Source: Acinetobacter gyllenbergii CIP 110306 = MTCC 11365
GTDB lineage: Bacteria > Pseudomonadota > Gammaproteobacteria > Pseudomonadales > Moraxellaceae
Assembly: GCF_000413855.1 (NCBI RefSeq)
Contig: NZ_ATGG01000010.1
Span: 80,822-144,821, forward strand
DNA length: 64,000 bases
Direction of reading: 5' to 3'
Shown here: positions 46,891 through 55,105 of the stretch, piece by piece
Numbering within the stretch: the stretch's first letter is position 1
Layout of the letters: every line of letters begins with the position of its first letter
Program-made: the position numbers and the translations under genes
Notes under the pieces: model-generated
Told to the model about the DNA's origin: nothing
Databases searched by the model: none
What the model saw: the letters and a program-made list of their open reading frames with translations, nothing else

Positions 46891-47973
46891 ATGTCTCAAC
46901 AAGTTTTACGTGCCCGCGCAGAACAACAGTTTTCTCATGAATTAGATGCATTAAAAGCACATGACAATTTAATGAAGCCTCCACAATGGCAACTTTCGCC
47001 GAAAGCGGTCGTGGATTATTTATTAGGAACCACCTTGGCTGATGGTACGGTGATTTCACCTAAATATATTGGTAATCGACGTTTGATAGAAATTGCAGTC
47101 GCAACCTTGGCGACTGATCGTGCATTGTTATTATTAGGGGTGCCAGGTACGGCGAAATCATGGGTATCTGAACATTTGGCAGCTGCCATTTCGGGAAATA
47201 GTGCATTATTGATTCAAGGTACGGCTGGAACCAGCGAAGATACTTTGCGTTACAGCTGGAACTATGCCCAACTTTTGTCTAAAGGTCCGAGCGAAGATGC
47301 TTTGGTCAAAAGCCCTATGTTGCGTGCGATGCAAGAAGGTAAGATCGCCCGTGTAGAGGAGTTAACACGTATTCCTGCAGATGTCCAAGATACTTTAATC
47401 ACTCTACTTTCTGAGAAAAATTTACCTGTTCCTGAGTTGGGGATTGAGTATCAAGCCATACAGGGTTTTAGTGTGATTGCCACTGCTAATAACCGTGACA
47501 AGGGGGTAAATGAGCTTTCTTCGGCATTAAAACGTCGTTTTAATACCGTTATTTTACCGCCACCGGCGACCATTGCAGAAGAAGTAGAAATTGTACAAAA
47601 GCGTGTTCAATCTTTAGGTCAAAGTTTACAACTTCCTGAGATTCAACCTTTAGATGCTCAAATTCAAAAACTAGTCACAATTTTTAGAGAATTACGATAT
47701 GGTCAAACTTTGGATGGAAAACAAAAACTAAAAACCACTACGGGGACCTTATCAACTGCAGAAGCTATTTCAGTAATGAGTCACGGTTGGGTAATGGCTG
47801 GACATTTTGGCTCTGGTAATTTAACTGATCATGAATTAGCAGCAGGTCTACAAGGTGCTGTCTTAAAAGATCCTGTCCAAGATATTGTGCCTTGGAAAGA
47901 ATATATTGAAACCGTGATTAAACAGCGTGAGGGTTGGCAAGATCTATATCGTGCTTGTCGTGACTTAGAATAA
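46891..47973 (+). CDS. MoxR-family AAA+ ATPase (YehL-like), cluster gene 3
   Basis: AAA+ ATPase of 360 residues in the MoxR clade. Walker A variant LLGVPGTAKSW (about residues 82-92), sensor 1 TANNRDKGVNEL and arginine finger ALKRRF. The Walker B region reads GKIARVEELTRIPADVQDTL: the acidic pair is Glu-Glu rather than the usual Asp-Glu, followed by the MoxR-type TR-x-P motif. MoxR ATPases typically act with a VWA protein as chaperones that activate or assemble a target complex, and a VWA gene lies two genes downstream. The ATG follows AGGA. Confidence 0.88.
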   Translation: MSQQVLRARAEQQFSHELDALKAHDNLMKPPQWQLSPKAVVDYLLGTTLADGTVISPKYIGNRRLIEIAVATLATDRALLLLGVPGTAKSWVSEHLAAAISGNSALLIQGTAGTSEDTLRYSWNYAQLLSKGPSEDALVKSPMLRAMQEGKIARVEELTRIPADVQDTLITLLSEKNLPVPELGIEYQAIQGFSVIATANNRDKGVNELSSALKRRFNTVILPPPATIAEEVEIVQKRVQSLGQSLQLPEIQPLDAQIQKLVTIFRELRYGQTLDGKQKLKTTTGTLSTAEAISVMSHGWVMAGHFGSGNLTDHELAAGLQGAVLKDPVQDIVPWKEYIETVIKQREGWQDLYRACRDLE

Positions 47974-48013
47974 TGCATGTTGAATAAATAGCTGGAAGAA
48001 TAAGGATAAAAAG

Positions 48014-50371
48014 ATGTTGCATATTCTCGGTATTCGTCATCATGGCCCTGGTTCCGCACGCAGCGTGTGTAATGCTTTGGCTTTAATTCAACCTGATTGT
48101 ATTTTGATTGAAGGGCCTCCTGATGCGAATACAATTATCAGCCAATTGCAACATACTGATTTTAAACCACCTGTAGCGTTGCTGTTGAATACTCCTGTAC
48201 AAAAAGAAGTGCGATCACAGGCGGTATTCTATCCTTTTGCTGAGTTTTCCCCAGAGTGGCAAGCCTTGCAATACGCGATACGGCATCACGTCGATGTAAC
48301 GTTTATGGATCTTCCTGTGCAACATCGTTTTGCATTAGAAAAGCAATGGGCAGAGCAACATCTGGCGCAAGCTTCAGCAGATGAACAAGAACGAGTAGAT
48401 GCTGATGTATTTGAGTTAAACACACAATTGCCAGATCAAACTGCGCAGAAGATGGAACAGCATTATCTTTCTATTCGCCAAGATCCGATCCAACTTTTGG
48501 CAGAACAGTCTGGGTATCAAGACAGTGAGCGTTTTTGGGAGCACCTAGTCGAATTACAGCCACATGCAGGACAAATGTTTGCTGCAATTACAGATGCAAT
48601 GGCGGCTTTACGTGATTATTTGCAAACACAACAACCTGAAAACTATAGTAGTGAAGAGCAATTGCTTGAGCAATATCGTGAAGCCTATATGCGTAAAGTC
48701 ATTAGACAAGCAGAGAAACAAGGCTATCAAAATATTGTGGTGATTTGTGGAGCTTGGCATGCACCTGTATTGGCGGATTTAAAGGCATACAATAAAATCG
48801 ATACGGCATTGCTCAAAGCTTTGCCTAAAGTGAAGGTTGAGGCAGCGTGGATTGCGTGGACACATGGGCGTTTGAGCCGAGACAGTGGTTATGGCGCAGG
48901 CGTAAAAGCTGTGGGATGGTATACCCATTTATGGAAGCACTACCAACAAGCCTTGAATGGAGATGTGGATGGTGAAAAAATTACCATAGATTGGTTAAGT
49001 CAATTTGCACAAGCGTTACGCCAAGCAGGGCATGATGCTTCAAGTGCTCAGATTATTGATGCAGTGCAATTGATTCAATCTTTATTGCAATTACGTGGAC
49101 GACGTATCCCTGATTTGGAAGATTTATTTGAGGCGATTCGCTCGGTCTTGAATCACGGACTAGATATTCCACAACCTATTTTATCTAAATTGCTTGAAGA
49201 TGAACAGTTGGGGCAAGTGCCTGATGAATGGATTGAATTGCCAATTCAAAAAGACTTTTTACAGCAGGTGAAATATTTCCGTTTGAAGCTTGATGCGCCA
49301 CATCGAGAAATTAGTCTGGATTTGCGTGAAAAATTCGATCTGGCAAAAAGCCAATTTTTACATTGCGTGAAATTATTAGGTCTTGCTTGGGCTGAGTTAA
49401 CTGGAACAGGATCAAAGCAAGGCAACTTTAAAGAAATGTGGCAGTTGTCTTGGCAGCCTGAAAGTAGTTTATATCTGAATGAAATGTCATTGTGGGGCAA
49501 TAGCATTCAGTTGGCGACACAAAGCTATTTAGAAAATCAGATTAGACAATGTGAAGATGTGGCACAGATTGCACAATTGATTGAAAGTATTTTATTGTCT
49601 GGACTAGATCAAAGTTTAAATCTGGCTTTGGATAAATTGAATGAACTCACTACTCAGCATCAAGATCCAAGTATTATTTTAGCTACTTTAAAACCCCTGA
49701 TTGCTGCCATTCGTTATGGCAGTGTTCGTCAGTTTTCAATGCAGCATTTACTTCAAGTAGTAGAACATTTAGCAATTCGGTTGATGTTAAGTTTACCGAG
49801 TTATTGTGTACAGTTGAATGCTGAAATGGCACAGCAGTTTGCTCAACAACTACAAACTCTATATGAGCTTTTAGAACAATTACAACAAGATGAATTGTTG
49901 CAGCTTTGGCAAGATACCTTGTATCAGTTATTGCAATTACAACAGATGCAAGGCTATTTGCATGGTTGCTGTGTACGTTTAGCACGAGAACAACAGTTAA
50001 TTGAGGTCGAGCAAACACAAGGATTTTTGTCTCGTGCTTTATCGATTGGGCAAACTGCAGACTATAGTGCAGCATGGTTTGAAGGCTTTTTGACACATCA
50101 AGCGTTGTTATTGATTCATGAGCAAAGCCTTTGGGATACGGTAAGCCAATGGGTTAACCAATTACAAGAGCAGCAATTTATTGAATTGTTGCCAATTCTA
50201 GCAAGAACGGCCTCAAGTTTTAGTCCAGCTGAAGCGCAGCAGTTGATTCAGAAAGTGACTCAAAAATCGACCTTCGTCAAACAAGATATTAATAGCTTAG
50301 ATATTGTACGCGCTCAAACCGTGTTGAATGAAATTTATGCGTATTTACAGCCTGTGGCTGTAGAAGGGTAA
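48014..50371 (+). CDS. DUF5682-like protein (YehM-like), cluster gene 4
   Basis: A 785-residue protein. The N-terminal third carries the conserved marks RHHGPGSA (residues 8-15), ILIEGPPDAN (E33) and ICGAWHAPVL (H249). The C-terminal two thirds are long helices. The spacing of an N-terminal histidine motif, a strand ending in Glu, and a later G-x-x-H resembles the TraB/TIKI/EreA-ChaN fold, in which these residues form a metal or catalytic site. This comparison is my inference. The ATG at 48014 follows AAGGA. Position between the AAA+ and VWA genes matches E. coli YehM. Confidence 0.68.
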   Translation: MLHILGIRHHGPGSARSVCNALALIQPDCILIEGPPDANTIISQLQHTDFKPPVALLLNTPVQKEVRSQAVFYPFAEFSPEWQALQYAIRHHVDVTFMDLPVQHRFALEKQWAEQHLAQASADEQERVDADVFELNTQLPDQTAQKMEQHYLSIRQDPIQLLAEQSGYQDSERFWEHLVELQPHAGQMFAAITDAMAALRDYLQTQQPENYSSEEQLLEQYREAYMRKVIRQAEKQGYQNIVVICGAWHAPVLADLKAYNKIDTALLKALPKVKVEAAWIAWTHGRLSRDSGYGAGVKAVGWYTHLWKHYQQALNGDVDGEKITIDWLSQFAQALRQAGHDASSAQIIDAVQLIQSLLQLRGRRIPDLEDLFEAIRSVLNHGLDIPQPILSKLLEDEQLGQVPDEWIELPIQKDFLQQVKYFRLKLDAPHREISLDLREKFDLAKSQFLHCVKLLGLAWAELTGTGSKQGNFKEMWQLSWQPESSLYLNEMSLWGNSIQLATQSYLENQIRQCEDVAQIAQLIESILLSGLDQSLNLALDKLNELTTQHQDPSIILATLKPLIAAIRYGSVRQFSMQHLLQVVEHLAIRLMLSLPSYCVQLNAEMAQQFAQQLQTLYELLEQLQQDELLQLWQDTLYQLLQLQQMQGYLHGCCVRLAREQQLIEVEQTQGFLSRALSIGQTADYSAAWFEGFLTHQALLLIHEQSLWDTVSQWVNQLQEQQFIELLPILARTASSFSPAEAQQLIQKVTQKSTFVKQDINSLDIVRAQTVLNEIYAYLQPVAVEG

Positions 50372-50379
50372 GTGACGAT

Positions 50380-51552
50380 ATGAATGAAGAGATGATTTCT
50401 TTAGCGCAGCAAGAGCTCGCTGAACAGGAACGACGTTGGCGTTTGATTTTAGGGCAAGCCCCAAATCCGACGACGCATTTACCCAATTGGTCGGTACAAG
50501 ATAGCAAAATGCAAGCATGCCTGAATGAGCTCTATCAGACACAACAGCCCAATCGTCGTGGTGGTTTGGGGCATTCTAGTCCTAGAGTGGCACAATGGTT
50601 GGGTGATATTCGCCAGTATTTCCCATCTTCTGTGGTGAAAGTCATTCAAAAAGATGCTTTAGAACGTTTGAATCTACAACAAATGTTATTAGAACCTGAA
50701 TTGTTGGCGAGTGTAGAAGTCGATATTCATTTGGTTTCAACTTTGATTTCACTCAATCATTTAATGCCTGAAAAAACCAAAGAAACTGCACGTATTGTGG
50801 TACGCCAGTTAGTGGAACAGTTGGAAAACCGTTTAAAACAGCCATTACAGCAAGCGATTCGAGGGAGTATCAATCGTTCAGCGCATACACGCCGCCCTAA
50901 ACGCATGCAAGATATTAATTGGCAACGAACCATTCAAGCCAATCTCAAGCATTGGCAAGAAGATTTTAAAACGATTATTCCACATGAGTTACATGGGCAT
51001 CCGCGTCAACAAACCGCTTTAAAAGACATTGTACTGTGTGTTGATCAAAGTGGTTCGATGGCACCTTCAGTGATCTATTCCAGTGTCTTTGCTGCCGTTA
51101 TGGCCAGTATTCGCGCAGTTAATACCCAAATGATTGTATTTGATACTGAATTAGCTGATTTAACCCCTTTACTAGAAGATCCTGTCGATGTGTTATTTGG
51201 CACGCAGTTGGGTGGGGGAACAGATATTGCCAAAGCGATTAAATATTGCCGTAGTAAAATTACCCGCCCAGAACAGACTATATTTATTCTAATCAGTGAT
51301 TTGTGTGAAGGTGGAGATGCTAAGCAAATGCTCAAACAAGTTGCTGAAATGTTAGAGAGTGGCGTGCAGGTAATTACGCTACTGGCATTGTCTGATGATG
51401 GTGCACCTTGGTACGATACTCAACATGCACAGATCTTTGCTGATATGGGTATCCCAACTTTTGCCTGTACTCCAGATCAATTTCCTGAGTTAATGGCAAC
51501 TGCAATTGAAAAACGAGATATTCATGCATGGTATGCAAGCCTGAAAATCTGA
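50380..51552 (+). CDS. VWA-domain (CoxE/YehP-like) protein, cluster gene 5
   Basis: A 390-residue protein with a C-terminal von Willebrand factor A domain. The MIDAS metal site is complete: DQSGS near residue 222, the threonine in QLGGGTDIAKA, and the aspartate in LISDLCEGGD. The N-terminal 200 residues are helical and basic (KRMQDINWQRTIQANLKHW). MIDAS-dependent binding of partner proteins is the usual role, with the MoxR ATPase as remodeller. It starts nine bases after the DUF5682 stop codon and is the last gene of the cluster; no clear terminator was seen between it and the next small gene. Confidence 0.88.
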   Translation: MNEEMISLAQQELAEQERRWRLILGQAPNPTTHLPNWSVQDSKMQACLNELYQTQQPNRRGGLGHSSPRVAQWLGDIRQYFPSSVVKVIQKDALERLNLQQMLLEPELLASVEVDIHLVSTLISLNHLMPEKTKETARIVVRQLVEQLENRLKQPLQQAIRGSINRSAHTRRPKRMQDINWQRTIQANLKHWQEDFKTIIPHELHGHPRQQTALKDIVLCVDQSGSMAPSVIYSSVFAAVMASIRAVNTQMIVFDTELADLTPLLEDPVDVLFGTQLGGGTDIAKAIKYCRSKITRPEQTIFILISDLCEGGDAKQMLKQVAEMLESGVQVITLLALSDDGAPWYDTQHAQIFADMGIPTFACTPDQFPELMATAIEKRDIHAWYASLKI

Positions 51553-51621
51553 CATAATAGAAACTGAGGATTACGTTACGGTATACAAGTCGAAACGTGT
51601 AAGTTGATTGAGGGTGTTTCT

Positions 51622-51804
51622 TTGCTGAAAATTATTTTGATCGTGGTGGTAATTTTAAGTTTAGCTTTATTGTTGTTTTTATTGTATCAAAGCCAAAAAA
51701 TGTTGCGTCATGTACAGCAGCAACAGGCCTTAGAAAATAAAAAACATGGTAAAGCTCGCCAGTTACATCCAAAGCTACAGCAGCATAAAAAACCTCAGGA
51801 TTAA
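51622..51804 (+). CDS. Small single-pass membrane protein, TTG start
   Basis: A 60-residue protein: one transmembrane helix (KIILIVVVILSLALLLFLLY) followed by a basic, glutamine-rich tail. The start is inferred as TTG at 51622 because GAGGGTG lies directly upstream with good spacing; another TTG at 51604 is poorly placed. Unrecognised family. It sits 69 bp after the VWA gene, so it may be read through from the cluster. Its stop codon overlaps that of nth inside the loop of the terminator at 51787-51816. Confidence 0.6.
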   Translation: MLKIILIVVVILSLALLLFLLYQSQKMLRHVQQQQALENKKHGKARQLHPKLQQHKKPQD

Positions 51805-51816
51805 CTGAGGTTTTTT
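51787..51816. terminator. Bidirectional terminator containing two stop codons (small gene / nth)
   Basis: AAAAAACCTCAG / CTGAGGTTTTTT stem of 12 bp. Its six-base loop, GATTAA, holds the overlapping TAA stop codons of the small plus-strand gene (51802-51804) and of nth (51801-51803, minus). Confidence 0.92.
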
Positions 51817-52487
51817 ATTGCAATAGCTTTATGGGCACCAAATTCAAATCGATCAGGCCAGTTGCAGACATCGGAAACGATACATTCGCCACACTTCGGT
51901 TTACGTGCAATACAGCAATAACGCCCATGCAAGATTAACCAGTGATGCGCATCAATAATAAATTCTTTCGGAATCACTTTAATTAACCGGTCTTCTACTT
52001 CTAGAACATTTTTTCCAACCGCAAGTCCGGTACGATTACCCACACGGAAAATATGAGTATCGACTGCCATGGTTGGTTGACCAAAGGCGGTATTGAGTAC
52101 CACATTCGCCGTTTTACGCCCAACACCAGGGAGGGCTTCCAGCTCTTTACGTGTTTCTGGAATTTGACCTTGATATTGATCGACCAAGATTCGACAGGTT
52201 TTAATCACGTTTTCAGCTTTAGAATTATATAAGCCAATGGTCTTGATATATGATTTTAAGCCATCAATTCCGAGGTCTAAAATGGCTTGAGCTGTATTGG
52301 CAACAGGATAGAGTTTATCTGTGGCTTTATTCACACTGACATCGGTTGCTTGAGCAGAAAGCAACACAGCAATCAGGAGTTCAAAAGGAGAAGAGTAGTT
52401 CAGCTCAGTCTGAGGGTTCGGTCTTTGTTCACGCAAACGTTCAAAAAAAGTCTGAATCTGCTTTTTGGTCATATTCTTTACGGGCAT
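51801..52487 (-). CDS. nth: Endonuclease III
   Basis: DNA glycosylase/AP lyase that removes oxidised pyrimidines. Helix-hairpin-helix with catalytic lysine LPGVGRKTANVV, catalytic aspartate in VDTHIFRV, and a C-terminal 4Fe-4S cluster C-x6-C-x2-C-x5-C (CIARKPKCGECIVSDVC). 228 residues, slightly longer than the E. coli enzyme (211). Its ATG directly follows the rnfB-like stop codon (TAA-ATG), as nth closes the rsx operon in E. coli; an ATG at 52472 is an alternative. Confidence 0.95.
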   Translation of the reverse strand: MPVKNMTKKQIQTFFERLREQRPNPQTELNYSSPFELLIAVLLSAQATDVSVNKATDKLYPVANTAQAILDLGIDGLKSYIKTIGLYNSKAENVIKTCRILVDQYQGQIPETRKELEALPGVGRKTANVVLNTAFGQPTMAVDTHIFRVGNRTGLAVGKNVLEVEDRLIKVIPKEFIIDAHHWLILHGRYCCIARKPKCGECIVSDVCNWPDRFEFGAHKAIAIKNLS

Positions 52488-53285
52488 TTAGATGTCCTGC
52501 AATTCATTTAAACGTTGTTGTAAAGTAAGTAACTGTGCTTGTTTGGATTCATCCGCACGGACGCTAAGCTGCTTTTCGAGCTTTTTGATTTGCGTGCGTA
52601 GCTTGGCAAGCTCAATCGTGGTTTTAGCATCCAGTGTGGGACTGTCTTTGGGTTTGTCTACGAGTTTAATCACGGGCACATTGTTTTGTGATTGTGAAAA
52701 CTGAGCAAAGAACTCCACATCAATTTCAGCGCGTACAATGGGCCCTTTGCGACTTAAGCGACGTTTTTCTTCACGTTGAATATGGGCGTAATAGCGATGT
52801 CTTAAATCATCCTGTTCAGCCGTACGTTGCGCTGTTGTTGGTAAAGGTCGCATATCTTCAACCAGATCAATACAATCGACAGGGCAAGGTGGAATACATA
52901 ATTCACAACCGGTACACAAGTCAGTCAAAATGCTGTGCATTAATTTGCCACTGCCAATAATCGCATCGACGGGGCAGGCACTAATACATTTGGTACAGCC
53001 AATACATTCATCTTCGCGAATCACTGCTTTGATACGTTGCGGTCGACCGTCGAGTTGAATCTCCCAAACACTGCTTTCGGCAGTCAGTTGTGGTCGATTT
53101 AATAAAGCTGCCAATGCATCGGCAACAGGTTGTCCGCCAGGCACACATTTATTTGCTTCTTCACCTTCTGCAATGGATTTTGCATAAGGTAAGCAGCCGT
53201 CACGATGCCCGCATAAACCACATTGCGTCTGTGGTAAGAGTTGGTCGATTTGGACAATAAGCGCGTGTTGTGCAGTTGGGGACAT
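52488..53285 (-). CDS. rnfB: RnfB-like ferredoxin, orphan
   Basis: Iron-sulphur electron carrier similar to RnfB/RsxB. N-terminal 4Fe-4S motif [14 protein letters not shown], then two ferredoxin clusters, [16 protein letters not shown] and [16 protein letters not shown]. The C-terminal 90 residues form a charged, partly coiled-coil extension. The hydrophobic anchor of classical RnfB is missing, and none of rnfA, C, D, G or E is nearby, so it is not part of a full Rnf complex here. The ATG at 53285 is used; the open frame continues to TTG at 53303. It is adjacent to nth with no spacer, a relic of the rsx-nth order. Confidence 0.85.
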   Translation of the reverse strand: MSPTAQHALIVQIDQLLPQTQCGLCGHRDGCLPYAKSIAEGEEANKCVPGGQPVADALAALLNRPQLTAESSVWEIQLDGRPQRIKAVIREDECIGCTKCISACPVDAIIGSGKLMHSILTDLCTGCELCIPPCPVDCIDLVEDMRPLPTTAQRTAEQDDLRHRYYAHIQREEKRRLSRKGPIVRAEIDVEFFAQFSQSQNNVPVIKLVDKPKDSPTLDAKTTIELAKLRTQIKKLEKQLSVRADESKQAQLLTLQQRLNELQDI

Positions 53286-53668
53286 GTATCGAGAGTGAAG
53301 CAAAAAACAGGGAGCTTAGTATAGCAAATAAAGCTTTAACACGGCGAAGCAATCTAAAAAGATGTCAATTACTTGGGTATTTTAATGCTTAAAAATGGTG
53401 CTAATGATGAAATTTTTTAGTGCATTTTTGTCTATAAATTAGACTGTTCCTCTTCTTTGTAATGAAGTTCTGCGATTCATTGATATGCTTTTACTTGTAT
53501 TTATTATATAAATAACGAACATTTTTTGATTTAAGATCATGATTTTAATTGATAAAAAGAGTTAAGCATAAAAATAATATTGTGATGAAATAGTAATCTG
53601 TATTTAATAGATGCAAAATTCTATTTTGGTGCATTTTTCGCACCAAGATAAACCATAGACGGGGGTGA
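53286..53668. other. Divergent intergenic region rnfB / gdhA with leader hairpin
   Basis: 383-bp AT-rich region. Apart from the promoters it must hold, the notable element is TTGGTGC-N7-GCACCAA (53626-53646), a perfect 7-bp inverted repeat 22 bp before the gdhA start. It may be a regulator site or a hairpin in the gdhA leader. No ORF recognised. Confidence 0.5.
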
Positions 53669-55015
53669 ATGTTGAAATACGATAGCTTAAATGACTTTCT
53701 GGATTATGTTAAAGCTAGAGATCCATATCAACCTGAATTTTTACAAGCAGTCGAAGAAGTGATGACCAGCTTGTGGCCATTCATTCAGAAGAATCCTAAA
53801 TATGCACAATATGGTTTGTTAGAGCGATTGGTTGAACCTGAGCGCGCTATTCAGTTCCGTGTCTCATGGATGGATGATCAGGGGCAAACCCATGTCAATC
53901 GTGGTTTCCGTGTCCAATACAATTCAGCGATTGGCCCCTATAAAGGAGGAATGCGCTTCCATCCTTCAGTGAATTTATCTATTTTAAAATTTTTAGGGTT
54001 TGAACAAACCTTTAAAAACTCGTTAACGACTTTACCGATGGGTGGAGGCAAAGGCGGTTCAGATTTTGATCCTAAAGGGAAGTCTGAAGCAGAAATCATG
54101 CGGTTTTGCCAAGCATTGATGCTGGAGTTGTATCGTCATCTTGGTTCAAATACGGATATTCCTGCTGGAGATATTGGTGTCGGTGGTCGTGAAGTTGGCT
54201 ATATGACGGGGATGATGAAGAAGTTAAGTAACGACACATCATGCGTATTTACTGGCAAGGGTATTTCATTTGGCGGGTCACTGGCTCGCCCTGAAGCAAC
54301 AGGTTACGGTACGGTATATTTTGCAGAAGAAATGCTGAAAACCCGTGGCGATAGCTTTGCCAATAAAACCGTATCGATTTCAGGTTCGGGTAATGTTGCA
54401 CAATATGCAGCAGAAAAGGCCATGTTCTTAGGCGCTAAAGTGGTAACCTTATCGGATTCGAACGGCACGGTTTATTTAAAGAATGGTTTTAGCAAAGCCT
54501 TGCTTGATGAAGTGATGGAACTGAAAAACATCAAGCGTGGTCGTATGTCAGAATTCGCATCAAAGCATGGTTTTGAATATTTTGAAGGACAAACACCATG
54601 GCATATTCCGGTTGATATCGCACTACCTTGCGCAACGCAAAATGAGCTCAATGCCGAAGATGCAGTAACGCTATTGGCGAATGGGGTGATTTGCGTAGCT
54701 GAAGGCGCAAATATGCCATCCACGCTTGATGCGGTTGAAAAATTTATTGCAGCAAAAATTCTGTATGCGCCAGGTAAAGCATCGAATGCAGGTGGCGTAG
54801 CAACCTCTGGTCTGGAAATGTCGCAGAATGCCAATCGCTTGGGTTGGTCTTTTGAACAGGTGGATGAACGCTTACATGCGATTATGAAAGAGATTCATCG
54901 TAACTGTGTTAAATACGGTACTCAGGAAGATGGTACGATCAATTATGTTGATGGAGCGAATATTGCGGGTTTTGTAAAAGTTGCCGATGCCATTCTCGCG
55001 CAGGGTATTTATTAA
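53669..55015 (+). CDS. gdhA: Glutamate dehydrogenase (NADP-type)
   Basis: Hexameric glutamate dehydrogenase assimilating ammonium: PYKGGMRFHP (substrate lysine), PMGGGKGGSDFDPKG (catalytic region), and SGSGNVAQYAAEKA (dinucleotide fold). The 448-residue length and overall sequence match the short NADP-dependent class. The start is ATG at 53669, three bases after GGGGG; a TTG at 53672 has more usual spacing and would shorten the protein by one residue. Tandem hairpins follow at 55030-55048 and 55057-55090. Confidence 0.94.
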   Translation: MLKYDSLNDFLDYVKARDPYQPEFLQAVEEVMTSLWPFIQKNPKYAQYGLLERLVEPERAIQFRVSWMDDQGQTHVNRGFRVQYNSAIGPYKGGMRFHPSVNLSILKFLGFEQTFKNSLTTLPMGGGKGGSDFDPKGKSEAEIMRFCQALMLELYRHLGSNTDIPAGDIGVGGREVGYMTGMMKKLSNDTSCVFTGKGISFGGSLARPEATGYGTVYFAEEMLKTRGDSFANKTVSISGSGNVAQYAAEKAMFLGAKVVTLSDSNGTVYLKNGFSKALLDEVMELKNIKRGRMSEFASKHGFEYFEGQTPWHIPVDIALPCATQNELNAEDAVTLLANGVICVAEGANMPSTLDAVEKFIAAKILYAPGKASNAGGVATSGLEMSQNANRLGWSFEQVDERLHAIMKEIHRNCVKYGTQEDGTINYVDGANIAGFVKVADAILAQGIY

Positions 55016-55056
55016 AAATCTCCCTTAAACCCTCTGTATTAAAGAGGGGTTGCCAT

Positions 55057-55090
55057 AAAAAAATCCGATGTCAAAGCATCGGATTTTTTT
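55057..55090. terminator. Bidirectional terminator (gdhA / META lipoprotein)
   Basis: AAAAAAATCCGATG / CATCGGATTTTTTT with a 6-nt loop, preceded by a second small hairpin (CCCTCT / AGAGGG, 55030-55048). Confidence 0.9.
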
Positions 55091-55105
55091 ATTTCTACAA
55101 TGAAA

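Noticed and set aside
53626..53646. NtrC site before gdhA
   Set aside because: The half-sites are in the opposite order (TGGTGC first) to the NtrC consensus.
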